Shown: positions 29,918-37,886 of the stretch, piece by piece
Layout: every line of letters starts with the position of its first letter
Numbering within the stretch: position 1 is the stretch's first letter
DNA from: Deltaproteobacteria bacterium HGW-Deltaproteobacteria-14
Lineage (GTDB): Bacteria > Myxococcota_A > UBA9042 > PHBI01
Direction: 5' to 3'
DNA length: 44,954 nt
Assembly (NCBI GenBank): GCA_002841945.1
Contig: PHBI01000029.1
Span: forward strand, 1-44,954
Translations under genes and position numbers: made by a program
The notes under the pieces: generated by a model
Databases searched by the model: none
Told to the model about the DNA's origin: nothing
The model's input: only the letters and a program-made list of their open reading frames with translations

Positions 29918-32624
29918 GATCGGGCTCCTTGGGCAGGAGCGCGGCGTACCACGGCGTCTGCCGGCGCGCCCCCCGATCGGGGGGGGCGGGGTCCGGGGCG
30001 CCTTCGGGGAGCTCTCCCAGGCCGAGCTCCCGGGCGTGATAGCGGGCGATCGAGGCCAAGGTCGAGCTGTCGCCGGCCGCCAGCTCCCGCAGCAGCCCCT
30101 CGTATCCGCCCGGCGCCGAGGCGCGCGCCCCGCCGGCGACCATGCGCTGCTCGAACGGGAGGTCCGACACCAGAGCCATCACGGACCCTCGCAGGTCCGC
30201 GTCGATGACGTACTCGAGGAGCTCGAGGGCGTGGGCCCTCAGCACGCGGGATCCGCCGCGCATGCTTCGGTAGATGGGCTCGAAGTCCTCGTCGCGGTGC
30301 ATCAGCCCGAGCAGCCGGAAGATGCGCTCCAAGGCCTGTATCTCCTTGTCCTGCACCAGCGCGGTCAGGAGCTCGTGCCCCGTCGTGTCGCGGGTCGGGT
30401 CGCGGGCCGCGCCGGCGACGAGCTCGTGGTGCCACCGCGTCAACGCGAAGGCGCCGTCGATGTCGCGGCTCACGGCCTCCCGGAGGACGCGCCGGTCGAG
30501 GTGGAGCCCGCGGTCGTCCGCGCGGAGCCGCCCGAGCCCGCGCAGGATCTTGAAGCGGACCGCGCTTCGCGGCTCCTCGAGCAGGCGCTCCATCAGGATG
30601 TCGGCCGCCTCCTGATCGCAGAAGCGGCTGATCGTGCGCGGCAGGTGCAGCCTCACGGTGTCGGGCAAGGACTCGTCCGCGAGCGCCCCGCGTAGATAGG
30701 CCAGGGCGCCCTTGCCGTGGCGCACCAGCGCCGCCCGGGATCGCAGCCGCAGCGCGTTCTCGCCCAGCATCGCGACGAGCGGCGGCAACATGGCCTCCGA
30801 CCCGATGGCCCCCATCGCCTCGGCGGCGGCCAGCCGAACGTGGCGGTCGGGGCTCGCGGCGAGCTCGAGCACCAGCGGCTCGAAGAGCGGCAGCGGCTGA
30901 AGCGCGATCTCGGTCAGGATGGCGACGTGCTCCTCGGCGCTGTCACCGCGCGGGAGGGACGCGAGGGTGCTGCGGACCTCGTCGTCGTCGAGCGCGCCCG
31001 ACGCGATGAGCGACGCGCAGGCGACCGTGGACAGCAGGCTGCTCGGGTCGTCGACAAAGGCGCGCAGGCGCTCGGGGTCGGGGGCCACGGCGTGGCGCGC
31101 TCGCAGCGCCGCCGCGCGCACGTTGGGGCGGGTGTCCGACGCCAGGAGGCGGTCGGCCACCGGGACGAACTCGGTGGTGCGGGCCTTCGCGAAGAGGTCG
31201 AGGGCGCGCAGCACGACGTCCTCGGAGGGGTGATAGAGGATGAGCGCCGGGATGAGGTTCGTGCGCCCCTCGCGGGCGAGGATCTCCATGGCGGCGACGA
31301 CCTCGTTGTCGCCTTGGTTGAGGGCCCGGATGAGCGCCTCGAGGGAGTTCAGGTCGAAGTCGCGGACGTCGCGGCTCGACGCGAGCATGCCGCCGCGCAG
31401 GGAGGCGCGGAACATCTCCACGTAGTGCGGGCGCAGGCTCATCGCGACCGCGAGCCACAGCACGGCGAACGCGGCGGCGACGGCGACCAGGCCCAGGGTG
31501 CCCGCGCCCAGGGCGACCGCGCCGAGGATGAGCACGGAGGCGGCGGCCTGCGCGCTCCGCTGCAGGAGCACGTCGATGAACGCCTTGGAGTGGCGGCGGA
31601 GGCGCTCGGAGATGGGCAGGAAGAGGAGCTCGGTGGAGGTCCGGTGCAGGGAGTGGCGCAAGGCCGCGTCGGCCCCCTTGAGCACGACCGCGCCGAGCAG
31701 ACCGCCGATGACGAAGAAGGTCGCGGCGCCGCCGAGCAGCAGGAGCGGCAGCAGGAGCAGCGCGCGGTGGACCCCGAGGCGGCGCATGACCGCGCCGGTG
31801 AGGAGGATCTGAGCCAGCAGGGCGAGCGTGTTGAGGCCGAGGTAGAAGCTCGCGAACCAGGCCCCGAGCTCCTCGCGCGGCACCTCGGCGGCGACCGTCG
31901 CCTTGAAGACGTAGTCGACCACGCTGAGGGTGAGGGTCGACACGATCACGAGCAGCGCGAGGCGTCGGATGTAGGGCGTGTGCACCACCGTGCGCATGCA
32001 CTCGCGGACCTCCGGGAGGCTCAGCGGCGGCCGACGGCTCGGGGCGTCCTCGGGGCGGCGCAGCACGAGGGTGGGCACGGCGGCCGTGAGCGCGAGCACG
32101 GCGGCCGAGGCGAGGAGGAGGTGCTCCGCGGGCAGGTGTCGGGCCAGCTGGCTCGCGAGCCCGGAGCCGGCGACCGCGCCGAGCACCGCGCCCGCGCCGA
32201 TGACGCCGTAGAGGCGCTTGGCCTCGGTGACGGTGAAGAGCTCGCCGAGCAGGAGCCAGAACCACGTGAGGGTGAGCGTGCCGAAGACCCCGCTCCAGGT
32301 GTAGAGGAGGTAGAGGGTCCACGGGCGGTCGGGGGTGGCGAAGACCCAGAACGCCACGTTGATGGCGGCGCTCGCGAGCAGCCAGCCGCCCAGGAGGCGA
32401 CGGCCGACCTCGCGCGCCCCGGCGCGCGGGCGGGCGACCATGGCCGCGGCGACCGCGATGGCGAGGTAGACCCACGGGAGCTGCTCAGCGGGCAGGCGGC
32501 CGAGGAAGAGGGCGTCGCGAGCGGTCTCGGCGATGACGTGCGCCGACAGCACCCCGAAGAGCGTCAGAAAGGCGCCGAGGACGTTGCGGCGCTCGTTCTT
32601 GCGAATGTCCGGCAGCGCGACCAA
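29910..32624 (-). CDS. ATP/ADP-translocase-like membrane protein fused to HEAT repeats
   Basis: 904 residues with this start. About 13-398 is a membrane domain of some twelve helices resembling the NTT-type ATP/ADP carriers and related MFS-like proteins (FGVLSAHVIAETARDALFLG, LTLSVVDYVFKATVAAEVPR, then SKAFIDVLLQRSAQAAASVL). From about 400 to 850 come HEAT-type helical pairs (NLIPALILYHPSEDVVLRAL, DRHVRLAAAEAMGAIGSEAM, ALVRHGKGALAYLRGALADE) that should form a large cytoplasmic scaffold. The frame is open to 32738, but TTG 32624 has AGGA upstream and fits a promoter at 32652-32680; the longer version would run into the divergent gene. Transport activity is inferred; the substrate might be a nucleotide or something else. 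Confidence 0.87.
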   Translation of the reverse strand: MVALPDIRKNERRNVLGAFLTLFGVLSAHVIAETARDALFLGRLPAEQLPWVYLAIAVAAAMVARPRAGAREVGRRLLGGWLLASAAINVAFWVFATPDRPWTLYLLYTWSGVFGTLTLTWFWLLLGELFTVTEAKRLYGVIGAGAVLGAVAGSGLASQLARHLPAEHLLLASAAVLALTAAVPTLVLRRPEDAPSRRPPLSLPEVRECMRTVVHTPYIRRLALLVIVSTLTLSVVDYVFKATVAAEVPREELGAWFASFYLGLNTLALLAQILLTGAVMRRLGVHRALLLLPLLLLGGAATFFVIGGLLGAVVLKGADAALRHSLHRTSTELLFLPISERLRRHSKAFIDVLLQRSAQAAASVLILGAVALGAGTLGLVAVAAAFAVLWLAVAMSLRPHYVEMFRASLRGGMLASSRDVRDFDLNSLEALIRALNQGDNEVVAAMEILAREGRTNLIPALILYHPSEDVVLRALDLFAKARTTEFVPVADRLLASDTRPNVRAAALRARHAVAPDPERLRAFVDDPSSLLSTVACASLIASGALDDDEVRSTLASLPRGDSAEEHVAILTEIALQPLPLFEPLVLELAASPDRHVRLAAAEAMGAIGSEAMLPPLVAMLGENALRLRSRAALVRHGKGALAYLRGALADESLPDTVRLHLPRTISRFCDQEAADILMERLLEEPRSAVRFKILRGLGRLRADDRGLHLDRRVLREAVSRDIDGAFALTRWHHELVAGAARDPTRDTTGHELLTALVQDKEIQALERIFRLLGLMHRDEDFEPIYRSMRGGSRVLRAHALELLEYVIDADLRGSVMALVSDLPFEQRMVAGGARASAPGGYEGLLRELAAGDSSTLASIARYHARELGLGELPEGAPDPAPPDRGARRQTPWYAALLPKEPDHA

Positions 32625-32651
32625 GCGACTTCCTGTGTGGCAGCAGGGAGC

Positions 32652-32680
32652 AGCATAGCGACCGCCCCCCGGCGGGTAAA
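32652..32680 (-). promoter_or_regulatory. Candidate promoter of the translocase-HEAT gene
   Basis: On the minus strand TTTACC (32680-32675), 17 bases, TATGCT (32657-32652). A start about seven bases on gives a 21-base leader ending at the TTG, with AGGAAG in it. This supports the TTG start at 32624. Confidence 0.55.
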
Positions 32681-32707
32681 TGGCTATCCGAGCGACCCGG
32701 GGGCTGC

Positions 32708-32713
32708 TAGATT
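32708..32713 (+). promoter_or_regulatory. Candidate -10 element of the second translocase-like gene
   Basis: TAGATT lies nine bases before the ATG at 32723, with CGCCCCCCG between and no Shine-Dalgarno. The same layout, CTAGAYT then CGCCCCC, precedes nuoA. No clear -35 element was seen. Confidence 0.35.
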
Positions 32714-32722
32714 CGCCCCCCG

Positions 32723-34042
32723 ATGGCGAAGAACCCAATCAAAGCGCTGCTCGACGTCAAGAAGCGCGAGCTGCCGCTCGTCGGGCTGATGTTCGGCTAT
32801 TTCTTCTTGGTGATCACGGTCTTCTGGATCCTGAAACCCATCAAGAAGACAGCGTTCATTGGGCATTTTTCGGACGGCGGGCTGCCGCTCTTCGGCGAGC
32901 TGCTGACCGGCGCCCAGGCGGAGCTGGTCGCGAAGGTGCTGAACATGGTCGTCGCGTTATTGGCGGCCCTCGCGTTCAGCGCCCTCGCTCGCACCTGGCG
33001 GCGGCAGGCGCTGACCTACGTGTTCTCCGCCTTCTGCGCGCTCTCGCTCGGGGCCTTCCTGCTCGCCGGCACCGAGGGCGGCCTCTCGGTGTGGCTCTTC
33101 TACCTCTTCGGCGACCTGTTCAACACGCTGATGCTCGCGACCTTCTTCGCCTTCTTGAATGACAGCGTGAGCCCCGAGGCGGCCAAGCGGATCTACGGGC
33201 CGATCGTGCTCGGCGGTGTCATCGGCGGCGCCTTTGGCTCGACCTTCGTGCGCACGCAGATAAGCGTCCTCGATAACGCCGACTGGCTCTGGATCTGCCT
33301 CGGCCTCCTCGGGCTCATCGTGGCCATCGCCTGGGCCGCGGGCCGCGAGGTCCAAAAGAACCCGCCGCCCGAGCCCGCCGCCGCCCCGGCCTCCGAAGCG
33401 CGGGACCCCGCTGGCAGCCCGGCGCTCGCGGGGGCCCGCCTCGTCGCGCGCTCCCGCTACCTGATGGCCATCGTCACCATCGTCGGCGTCTACGAGCTCG
33501 TCTCGACCCTGATCGACTTCCAGTTCACCGCCACCATCGAGGCCCTCGTCCCGACGGCCGAGCAGGGGGAGGCGTTCTCGACGGTCTACGCCGTCACCAA
33601 CGTCTTCGCGATGGTGTTTCAGCTCGTCTTCACCGGCGCCGTGCTGCGGGCCATCGGCGTGCGCGGGGCGCTGCTCGTGATGCCGCTCGTCGTGGCGACG
33701 GCCTCCTTCGGCTACCTCGTGGCGCCGGTCGTCCTCGTCGCCGGCGCGCTCTCCTCGAGCGACAACGGCCTCAACTACTCGCTCAACCAGTCGGCGCGCG
33801 AGGCCCTCTACACCGTCACCTCGCGCACCGAGAAGTATCAGGCCAAGGCCTTCATCGATATGTTCGTCCAGCGCTTCGCCAAGGCGCTCGCGGTCGGGCT
33901 GTCGCTGCTCATCACCATCATCTTTAGTGATTTCGAAGACATCCGCTGGCTGAGCCCGATCGTCATCGTCGGCGCGGCGTTCTGGTTCTTCGCCGCCCGC
34001 GCGGCCGGCCGCGAGTTCCGCGCGCGCTCGGGGGAGGGCTGA
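32723..34042 (+). CDS. ATP/ADP-translocase-like membrane protein (NTT/MFS-related)
   Basis: A 439-residue integral membrane protein with about twelve helices. ELPLVGLMFGYFFLVITVFW ILKPIKK-type start, SPEAAKRIYGPIVLGGVIGG and KAFIDMFVQRFAKALAVGLS match the COG3202 ATP/ADP translocase group. The last motif is shared with the divergent HEAT fusion (AFIDVLLQR), so the two are distant paralogues. There is no HEAT part here. A Pro/Ala-rich loop (KNPPPEPAAAPASEARD) divides the halves. True NTT carriers bring ATP into obligate intracellular bacteria; in a presumably free-living cell the direction and substrate are unknown. The lipoprotein with kinase-like motifs starts one base after its stop, so the two are one transcription unit. 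Confidence 0.88.
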   Translation: MAKNPIKALLDVKKRELPLVGLMFGYFFLVITVFWILKPIKKTAFIGHFSDGGLPLFGELLTGAQAELVAKVLNMVVALLAALAFSALARTWRRQALTYVFSAFCALSLGAFLLAGTEGGLSVWLFYLFGDLFNTLMLATFFAFLNDSVSPEAAKRIYGPIVLGGVIGGAFGSTFVRTQISVLDNADWLWICLGLLGLIVAIAWAAGREVQKNPPPEPAAAPASEARDPAGSPALAGARLVARSRYLMAIVTIVGVYELVSTLIDFQFTATIEALVPTAEQGEAFSTVYAVTNVFAMVFQLVFTGAVLRAIGVRGALLVMPLVVATASFGYLVAPVVLVAGALSSSDNGLNYSLNQSAREALYTVTSRTEKYQAKAFIDMFVQRFAKALAVGLSLLITIIFSDFEDIRWLSPIVIVGAAFWFFAARAAGREFRARSGEG

Positions 34043-34043
34043 C

Positions 34044-35717
34044 ATGGGCCGGCGCTGGTCTTGGGCGCTCGTCGTCCCGGCGACCGTGCTGTGCGCGTGC
34101 GCTGGGCTCCGGCCCTTCCCGAACGCGGCCCCCATGGCGGTCGATGACGATCAGCAGCCCTTCGCGCCGCGGCCCGCGACCTACTTCTCGCCCTTCATCT
34201 GGGACGGGGTCGACAACTCCTTCTTTCGGCCGCTGTCGAACCTCCTCGCGGTCGACCCCGCCGGCGAGGCCGTCAACGTCAACGCCCTCGACGAGGTGGC
34301 GGACTCCTCGTGGTGGACCAACCGCGTCGGGCGCCACGATGGCGCCATCACCCCCGAGGTGCTCGCGGTCGGCCCCTGCGAAGGGGCCCCCGACCTCGAC
34401 CCGCGCGGCCCGTGGACGGTGGTCGGCGGCAAACCCGACGGGGAGAACCCGGGGTTCTTCATCAAGGGGCAGGACGGGAGCCGCTACCTGCTGAAGTTCG
34501 ATGGGGCGACGCAGGCGCCCCGGGCGACCGCCGCCGACGTCATCGGCACGCGGCTCTACTGGGCCGCCGGCTACTTCACGCCGTGCAACCGCGTGGTCTT
34601 CTTCGACAAGCAGATCCTGAAGCTGGCGCCGGACGCGATGGCGGAGCGCTCGAGCGGGAAGAAGTCCAAGATGACCCAGGACATGGTGGACGCCGCCTTC
34701 GAGCGCGCCATGCGCCTGCCCGACGGGCGCTATCGCGGCAACGCGAGCCTCTTCGTCGCCGGGCGGCCGATCGGCCCCTGGACCTACGAGGGCGTCCGCG
34801 ACGACGACCCGAACGACGTCGTGCCCCACGAGGATCGGCGCGAGATCCGCGGCGCGCGGGTGCTGGCTTCGTGGGTGAACCACTTCGACTCCCGCGAGCA
34901 GAATACCCTCGCCGCCTGGATCCCGGTCGACGGCGAGCGCGGCTACGTGCGGCACTACTACCTCGACTTCGGGGACTGCTTCGGGAGCCTCTGGCAGTGG
35001 GACGCCCTGTCGCGCCGCTGGGGGCACAGCTACATCTTCGATGTCGGGCACATCCTGGCAGACATCCTGACCTTCGGCGCCATCGAGCGGCCGTGGGAGA
35101 GGGCGAAGTTCGGGCCTACCGGGGACGTCTTCGGCTACTTCGGCGCCGAGCCCTTCGAGCCGGACGCCTGGGTCAACGAGTACCCGAACCCGGCGTTCTC
35201 GCGCATGAGCGAGCGGGACGGCGCGTGGATGGCGCGGATCCTGGCCGGGTTCAGCGACGCCCACCTCGAGGCGGTGGTGGCGACGGCGGCCCTCGATCCC
35301 GTGGCCCACGCGGAGCTGGTGGCGGTGCTCGCCGCGCGGCGAGACAAGATCCTCGCCCGCTACTTCAGCGAGGTCTCTCCGCTCACGGCGCCGACGCTGG
35401 TGCCGGACGGGGACGGGGTGCTGCTGTGCCTGCGCGACCTCGCGGCCGAGACCGGCGTCGCCCCGCCGAGCGGGCGCGACTACGCGGCCCGCGGCTGGCT
35501 CGGGCTCGAGCGCGCGCCGGTCGAGGTGAGCATGCACGCCGGCGGGCGCGGGCCTTGCGTGACCCTGCCCGCGACCGGGGTCGCCTCCGAGGGCGCCGCG
35601 ACCTACGTGATGGTGGAGGTCCGAGCCGGGACGCGGGACGCGCGCGCGGCGCTGGAGGTACACCTCTACCAGACGGGCGCCGCGACCTATCGCGTGGTGG
35701 GGCTCGAGCGGCCGTAA
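34044..35717 (+). CDS. Putative lipoprotein with protein-kinase-like catalytic motifs
   Basis: A 557-residue secreted protein with a short signal peptide (ALVVPATVLCAC; lipidation likely at Cys17 or Cys19). The region 75-310 reads like a conserved domain: NVNALDEVADSSWWTNRVG, then GFFIKGQDGSRYLLKFD with a candidate ATP-binding Lys151, then ADVIGTRLYWAAGY (possible helix C). NHFDSREQN (279-287) gives HxDxxxxN, the same Asp-to-Asn spacing as the catalytic loop of protein kinases, and LDFGDCFGS (307-315) gives a DFG-type metal site (Asp308) 21 residues later. I infer a kinase-like fold of the HipA/CotH/lipid-kinase kind, acting outside the inner membrane. The final 200 residues are unassigned. 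I recall similar proteins of unknown function elsewhere but cannot name a family. Confidence 0.8.
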   Translation: MGRRWSWALVVPATVLCACAGLRPFPNAAPMAVDDDQQPFAPRPATYFSPFIWDGVDNSFFRPLSNLLAVDPAGEAVNVNALDEVADSSWWTNRVGRHDGAITPEVLAVGPCEGAPDLDPRGPWTVVGGKPDGENPGFFIKGQDGSRYLLKFDGATQAPRATAADVIGTRLYWAAGYFTPCNRVVFFDKQILKLAPDAMAERSSGKKSKMTQDMVDAAFERAMRLPDGRYRGNASLFVAGRPIGPWTYEGVRDDDPNDVVPHEDRREIRGARVLASWVNHFDSREQNTLAAWIPVDGERGYVRHYYLDFGDCFGSLWQWDALSRRWGHSYIFDVGHILADILTFGAIERPWERAKFGPTGDVFGYFGAEPFEPDAWVNEYPNPAFSRMSERDGAWMARILAGFSDAHLEAVVATAALDPVAHAELVAVLAARRDKILARYFSEVSPLTAPTLVPDGDGVLLCLRDLAAETGVAPPSGRDYAARGWLGLERAPVEVSMHAGGRGPCVTLPATGVASEGAATYVMVEVRAGTRDARAALEVHLYQTGAATYRVVGLERP

Positions 35718-35746
35718 GGGGGCCGGTCAGAGCGGCGTGACGGCAA

Positions 35747-35904
35747 GGGCCCGTGCCGAAATGACCTGTCGTCTTGGCGGCGGATCCGCCGCCATCTGCG
35801 CGTCCCCGAGAGCCCGGACGACGGCCGGTCTGCCTTCGCTTCCGGGGACACGCACCTGACGACGCCTCCTTGGCCATCCGATCCACCTGTTCCGGCACGG
35901 GCCC
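35747..35904. repeat. MITE-like dispersed repeat, copy B2 with 12-base terminal inverted repeats
   Basis: GGGCCCGTGCCG (35747-35758) and CGGCACGGGCCC (35893-35904) are perfect inverted repeats 158 bases apart end to end. Inside is an 18-base perfect palindrome centred on GGATCC (35776-35793) and the family core shared with B1 and B3. No gene is inside. The remaining 35718-35918 bases hold nothing else of note. Confidence 0.8.
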
Positions 35905-35918
35905 TGAACCCGCGCGCG

Positions 35919-36317
35919 CTACGGGCGTCGCCGGTGGAGCGCGGGGTGTCGCCCCGGGATGACCTCGAAGCGCAGGCGCACGACGCCGAAGGCGATGACG
36001 TCGCCGTCGCGGAGCCGCCGCCGGGTCACCCTCGCGCCGTTCACCGACGTCCCACCGGTGGAGCCGAGGTCGACGACCTCGGCCCCGTCGGCGTCCACCC
36101 GGAGGTCCGCCTGGCGCTTCGACACGCCGGCCTGGGTCAGGACGATGGTGCTGCTGCTGAGCGCGCCCATGGTCGTGACGCCGGCCCGGACCGCGAACCG
36201 CGCGCAGGGATCGACGGCCCCGGGGACGCTGAGCGCCAGCCACGCCACCACCCCCACCGGCGCCTTGGCCTCCGCCCGCGAGCGGCGCCTGAGCCACGTG
36301 AACGGCCTCCACCTCAT
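35919..36317 (-). CDS. FHA-domain protein
   Basis: A 132-residue protein. A basic start (RWRPFTWLRRRSR) and a hydrophobic stretch (VGVVAWLALSVPG) that may be a strand or weak anchor precede a forkhead-associated domain at about 40-120, which binds phosphothreonine peptides. TIVLTQAGVSKRQADLRVDA and VVDLGSTGGTSVNGARV show the family's core: the Ser-Arg-type loop is Ser-Lys here, and the GT.vNG element is complete. The ATG overlaps the stop of the glycosyltransferase gene by four bases, so the FHA protein is made from the same message. No Ser/Thr kinase is adjacent, although the lipoprotein at 34044 has kinase-like motifs on the other strand. Confidence 0.88.
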   Translation of the reverse strand: MRWRPFTWLRRRSRAEAKAPVGVVAWLALSVPGAVDPCARFAVRAGVTTMGALSSSTIVLTQAGVSKRQADLRVDADGAEVVDLGSTGGTSVNGARVTRRRLRDGDVIAFGVVRLRFEVIPGRHPALHRRRP

Positions 36318-37441
36318 GGCAAGCGGACGCGGCGCCGGGCCGCCAGGGCGTCGCGGTAGAGCGCGAGGTGGGCCGCGCCCATGGCGTCGCGGGTGAAGTG
36401 GCGCGCGACGTGCTCCCGCGCGGCGGCGGCGAGGCGGGCGCGCAGCTCCGGTGAGCCTGCGAGGCGGGCGAGGCGCAGCGCCAGCGCCGGGGCGTCCTCG
36501 CCCGGGAACAAGAGCCCGGTGCGCCCGTCGCTGACGAGCTCGGGCACCCCGCCCACCCGCGCCGCCACCACGGGACACCCGGCCGCCATCGCCTCGAGCG
36601 CCGCGAACGGCAGCCCCTCGTGCCGCGACGGCAGGACCAGCGCGTCGAGGTGGGCCAGGTACGGCCCGACGTCCTCGCGATAGCCGAGGAACCTCACCCG
36701 GTCCCCGAGCCCGAGCGCGAGGGCCTGCGCCTCGAGCGCCGCGCGCAGGCCCCCGCGCCCGAGCACCACCAGCCGGGCGTCCCGCGGCGTGTTCGGGTCC
36801 GCCAACCCCCGCAGCCCCACGTCCAGCCCCTTCTCCCGCGACAGCCGACCGACCGCGCCGAGCACCAGCTCCCCGCGCGGCAGATCCGCCGGACGCGCGG
36901 GCTGCGTCGCGAGGCGCGCCGGGACACCGTTGGGAATGACGCGACGCAGCAATGGCGCGTGCCAGGTATGCAGACGGCCAGCGAGGTCGTGAGAGGGATA
37001 GCAGACCGCATCGCAGCATCGCCGTATCAGCAGCTGCTCCGCCGCGAAGGAGGCCGCGGCGCGGGCGTGGGCCAGGCGCCCGGCGGGTGGCTCGAAGCGG
37101 TTGTGCACGGTCCGCACGAGGGCCGCCGCGGGCGGGCGGGCGAGGGCGCCGAGCAAGGTCGAGGGCCGGTCGTGGGCGTGGACGAGCGCGACCCGCGCGT
37201 CGACGAGGGCCGCGGCGAGGCGGCGGGCGGCCCGCGCCCGGGCGCCGCCGAGCAGGGTCACCGCCACCCCGGCGGCCCGCAGGCGCGCCGCGAGGGTGTG
37301 ATCGTGCTGGACGCACGCGATCGGCGCCGGGCCGCCGCGGGCGCCGAGGAAGGCGACGAGGTGCAGGATCTGCCGCTCGAGGCCACCGAACACGGCGCCG
37401 GACGTCACGAACGCGATCCGGGGATGAGGCGCTGTGGACAC
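36314..37441 (-). CDS. Glycosyltransferase family 4-like protein
   Basis: A 375-residue GT-B glycosyltransferase expected to move a sugar from a nucleotide donor onto a lipid- or saccharide-linked acceptor at the cytoplasmic membrane. The N-terminal half begins IAFVTSGAVFGGLERQILHL, typical of GT4 enzymes acting in cell-surface polysaccharide pathways. The C-terminal half has VGRLSREKGLDVGLRGL and the donor-site ExxxxxxxE motif, Glu275 and Glu283 in HEGLPFAALEAMAAG. The start is a GTG with no clear ribosome site. No other polysaccharide genes are nearby, so donor and acceptor are unknown. It forms a two-gene unit with the FHA protein. Confidence 0.92.
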   Translation of the reverse strand: MSTAPHPRIAFVTSGAVFGGLERQILHLVAFLGARGGPAPIACVQHDHTLAARLRAAGVAVTLLGGARARAARRLAAALVDARVALVHAHDRPSTLLGALARPPAAALVRTVHNRFEPPAGRLAHARAAASFAAEQLLIRRCCDAVCYPSHDLAGRLHTWHAPLLRRVIPNGVPARLATQPARPADLPRGELVLGAVGRLSREKGLDVGLRGLADPNTPRDARLVVLGRGGLRAALEAQALALGLGDRVRFLGYREDVGPYLAHLDALVLPSRHEGLPFAALEAMAAGCPVVAARVGGVPELVSDGRTGLLFPGEDAPALALRLARLAGSPELRARLAAAAREHVARHFTRDAMGAAHLALYRDALAARRRVRLP

Positions 37442-37614
37442 GCGGGGATGCTACGCGGCTCGGCGCGCGCTGGGAACCGCTGACGCGCGACGCGCTGGAG
37501 AGCCCTGCGCGGCCCGCGCGTAGCCCCCCGGTGCGGCAGACCAATGAACCGCCGCCATTAGGCCAATGGTGGGGTCCACCCCCCTCCTGGGATCGATCTC
37601 GACCCCCTCACGTC

Positions 37615-37677
37615 GGCATGGGCTAGTCCAATGGGCAGTCCAATGCGGCTGGTTTGGGGTTATTGGACTACCATGCC
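37615..37677. repeat. Inverted repeat with TCCAAT/ATTGGA motifs
   Basis: GGCATGGGCTAGTCCAAT (37615-37632) and ATTGGACTACCATGCC (37662-37677) pair over 16 bases with a two-base bulge. The same TCCAAT/ATTGGA word recurs in the loop (37639-37644) and at 37716-37721; CCAAT also occurs at 37541 and 37563. The interval 37442-37886 has no gene. Confidence 0.7.
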
Positions 37678-37683
37678 TGCGGC

Positions 37684-37758
37684 CCGTGAGGCCCTGCGAG
37701 GGGGGGGGGCCCGCGATTGGACCATCCGGAGGGAGGGCGGAGGGGGGGGGCCTCACGG
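37684..37758. repeat. G-rich inverted repeat, possible G-quadruplex
   Basis: CCGTGAGGCCC (37684-37694) and GGGCCTCACGG (37748-37758) are perfect arms. Between them are runs of ten and nine G plus GGAGGGAGGGCGG, enough for a quadruplex on the plus strand. It lies 128 bases before the next gene. Confidence 0.65.
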
Positions 37759-37886
37759 TCGCGACAATTTGCCGCATCCCGTCCGCCGGGGCCGCGGTGG
37801 TAGGAGCGCCCCCGACCCGCGGTACGCGGACCAGCCCATGCGTTCCACGAGGCGCCTGCCGCCTCACCACTCTGGAGATCCTCGTG

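Noticed and set aside
30717..32789. Plus-strand open frame of 690 codons opposite the translocase-HEAT gene
   Set aside because: Shadow; the minus strand has membrane helices, a promoter and a ribosome site.
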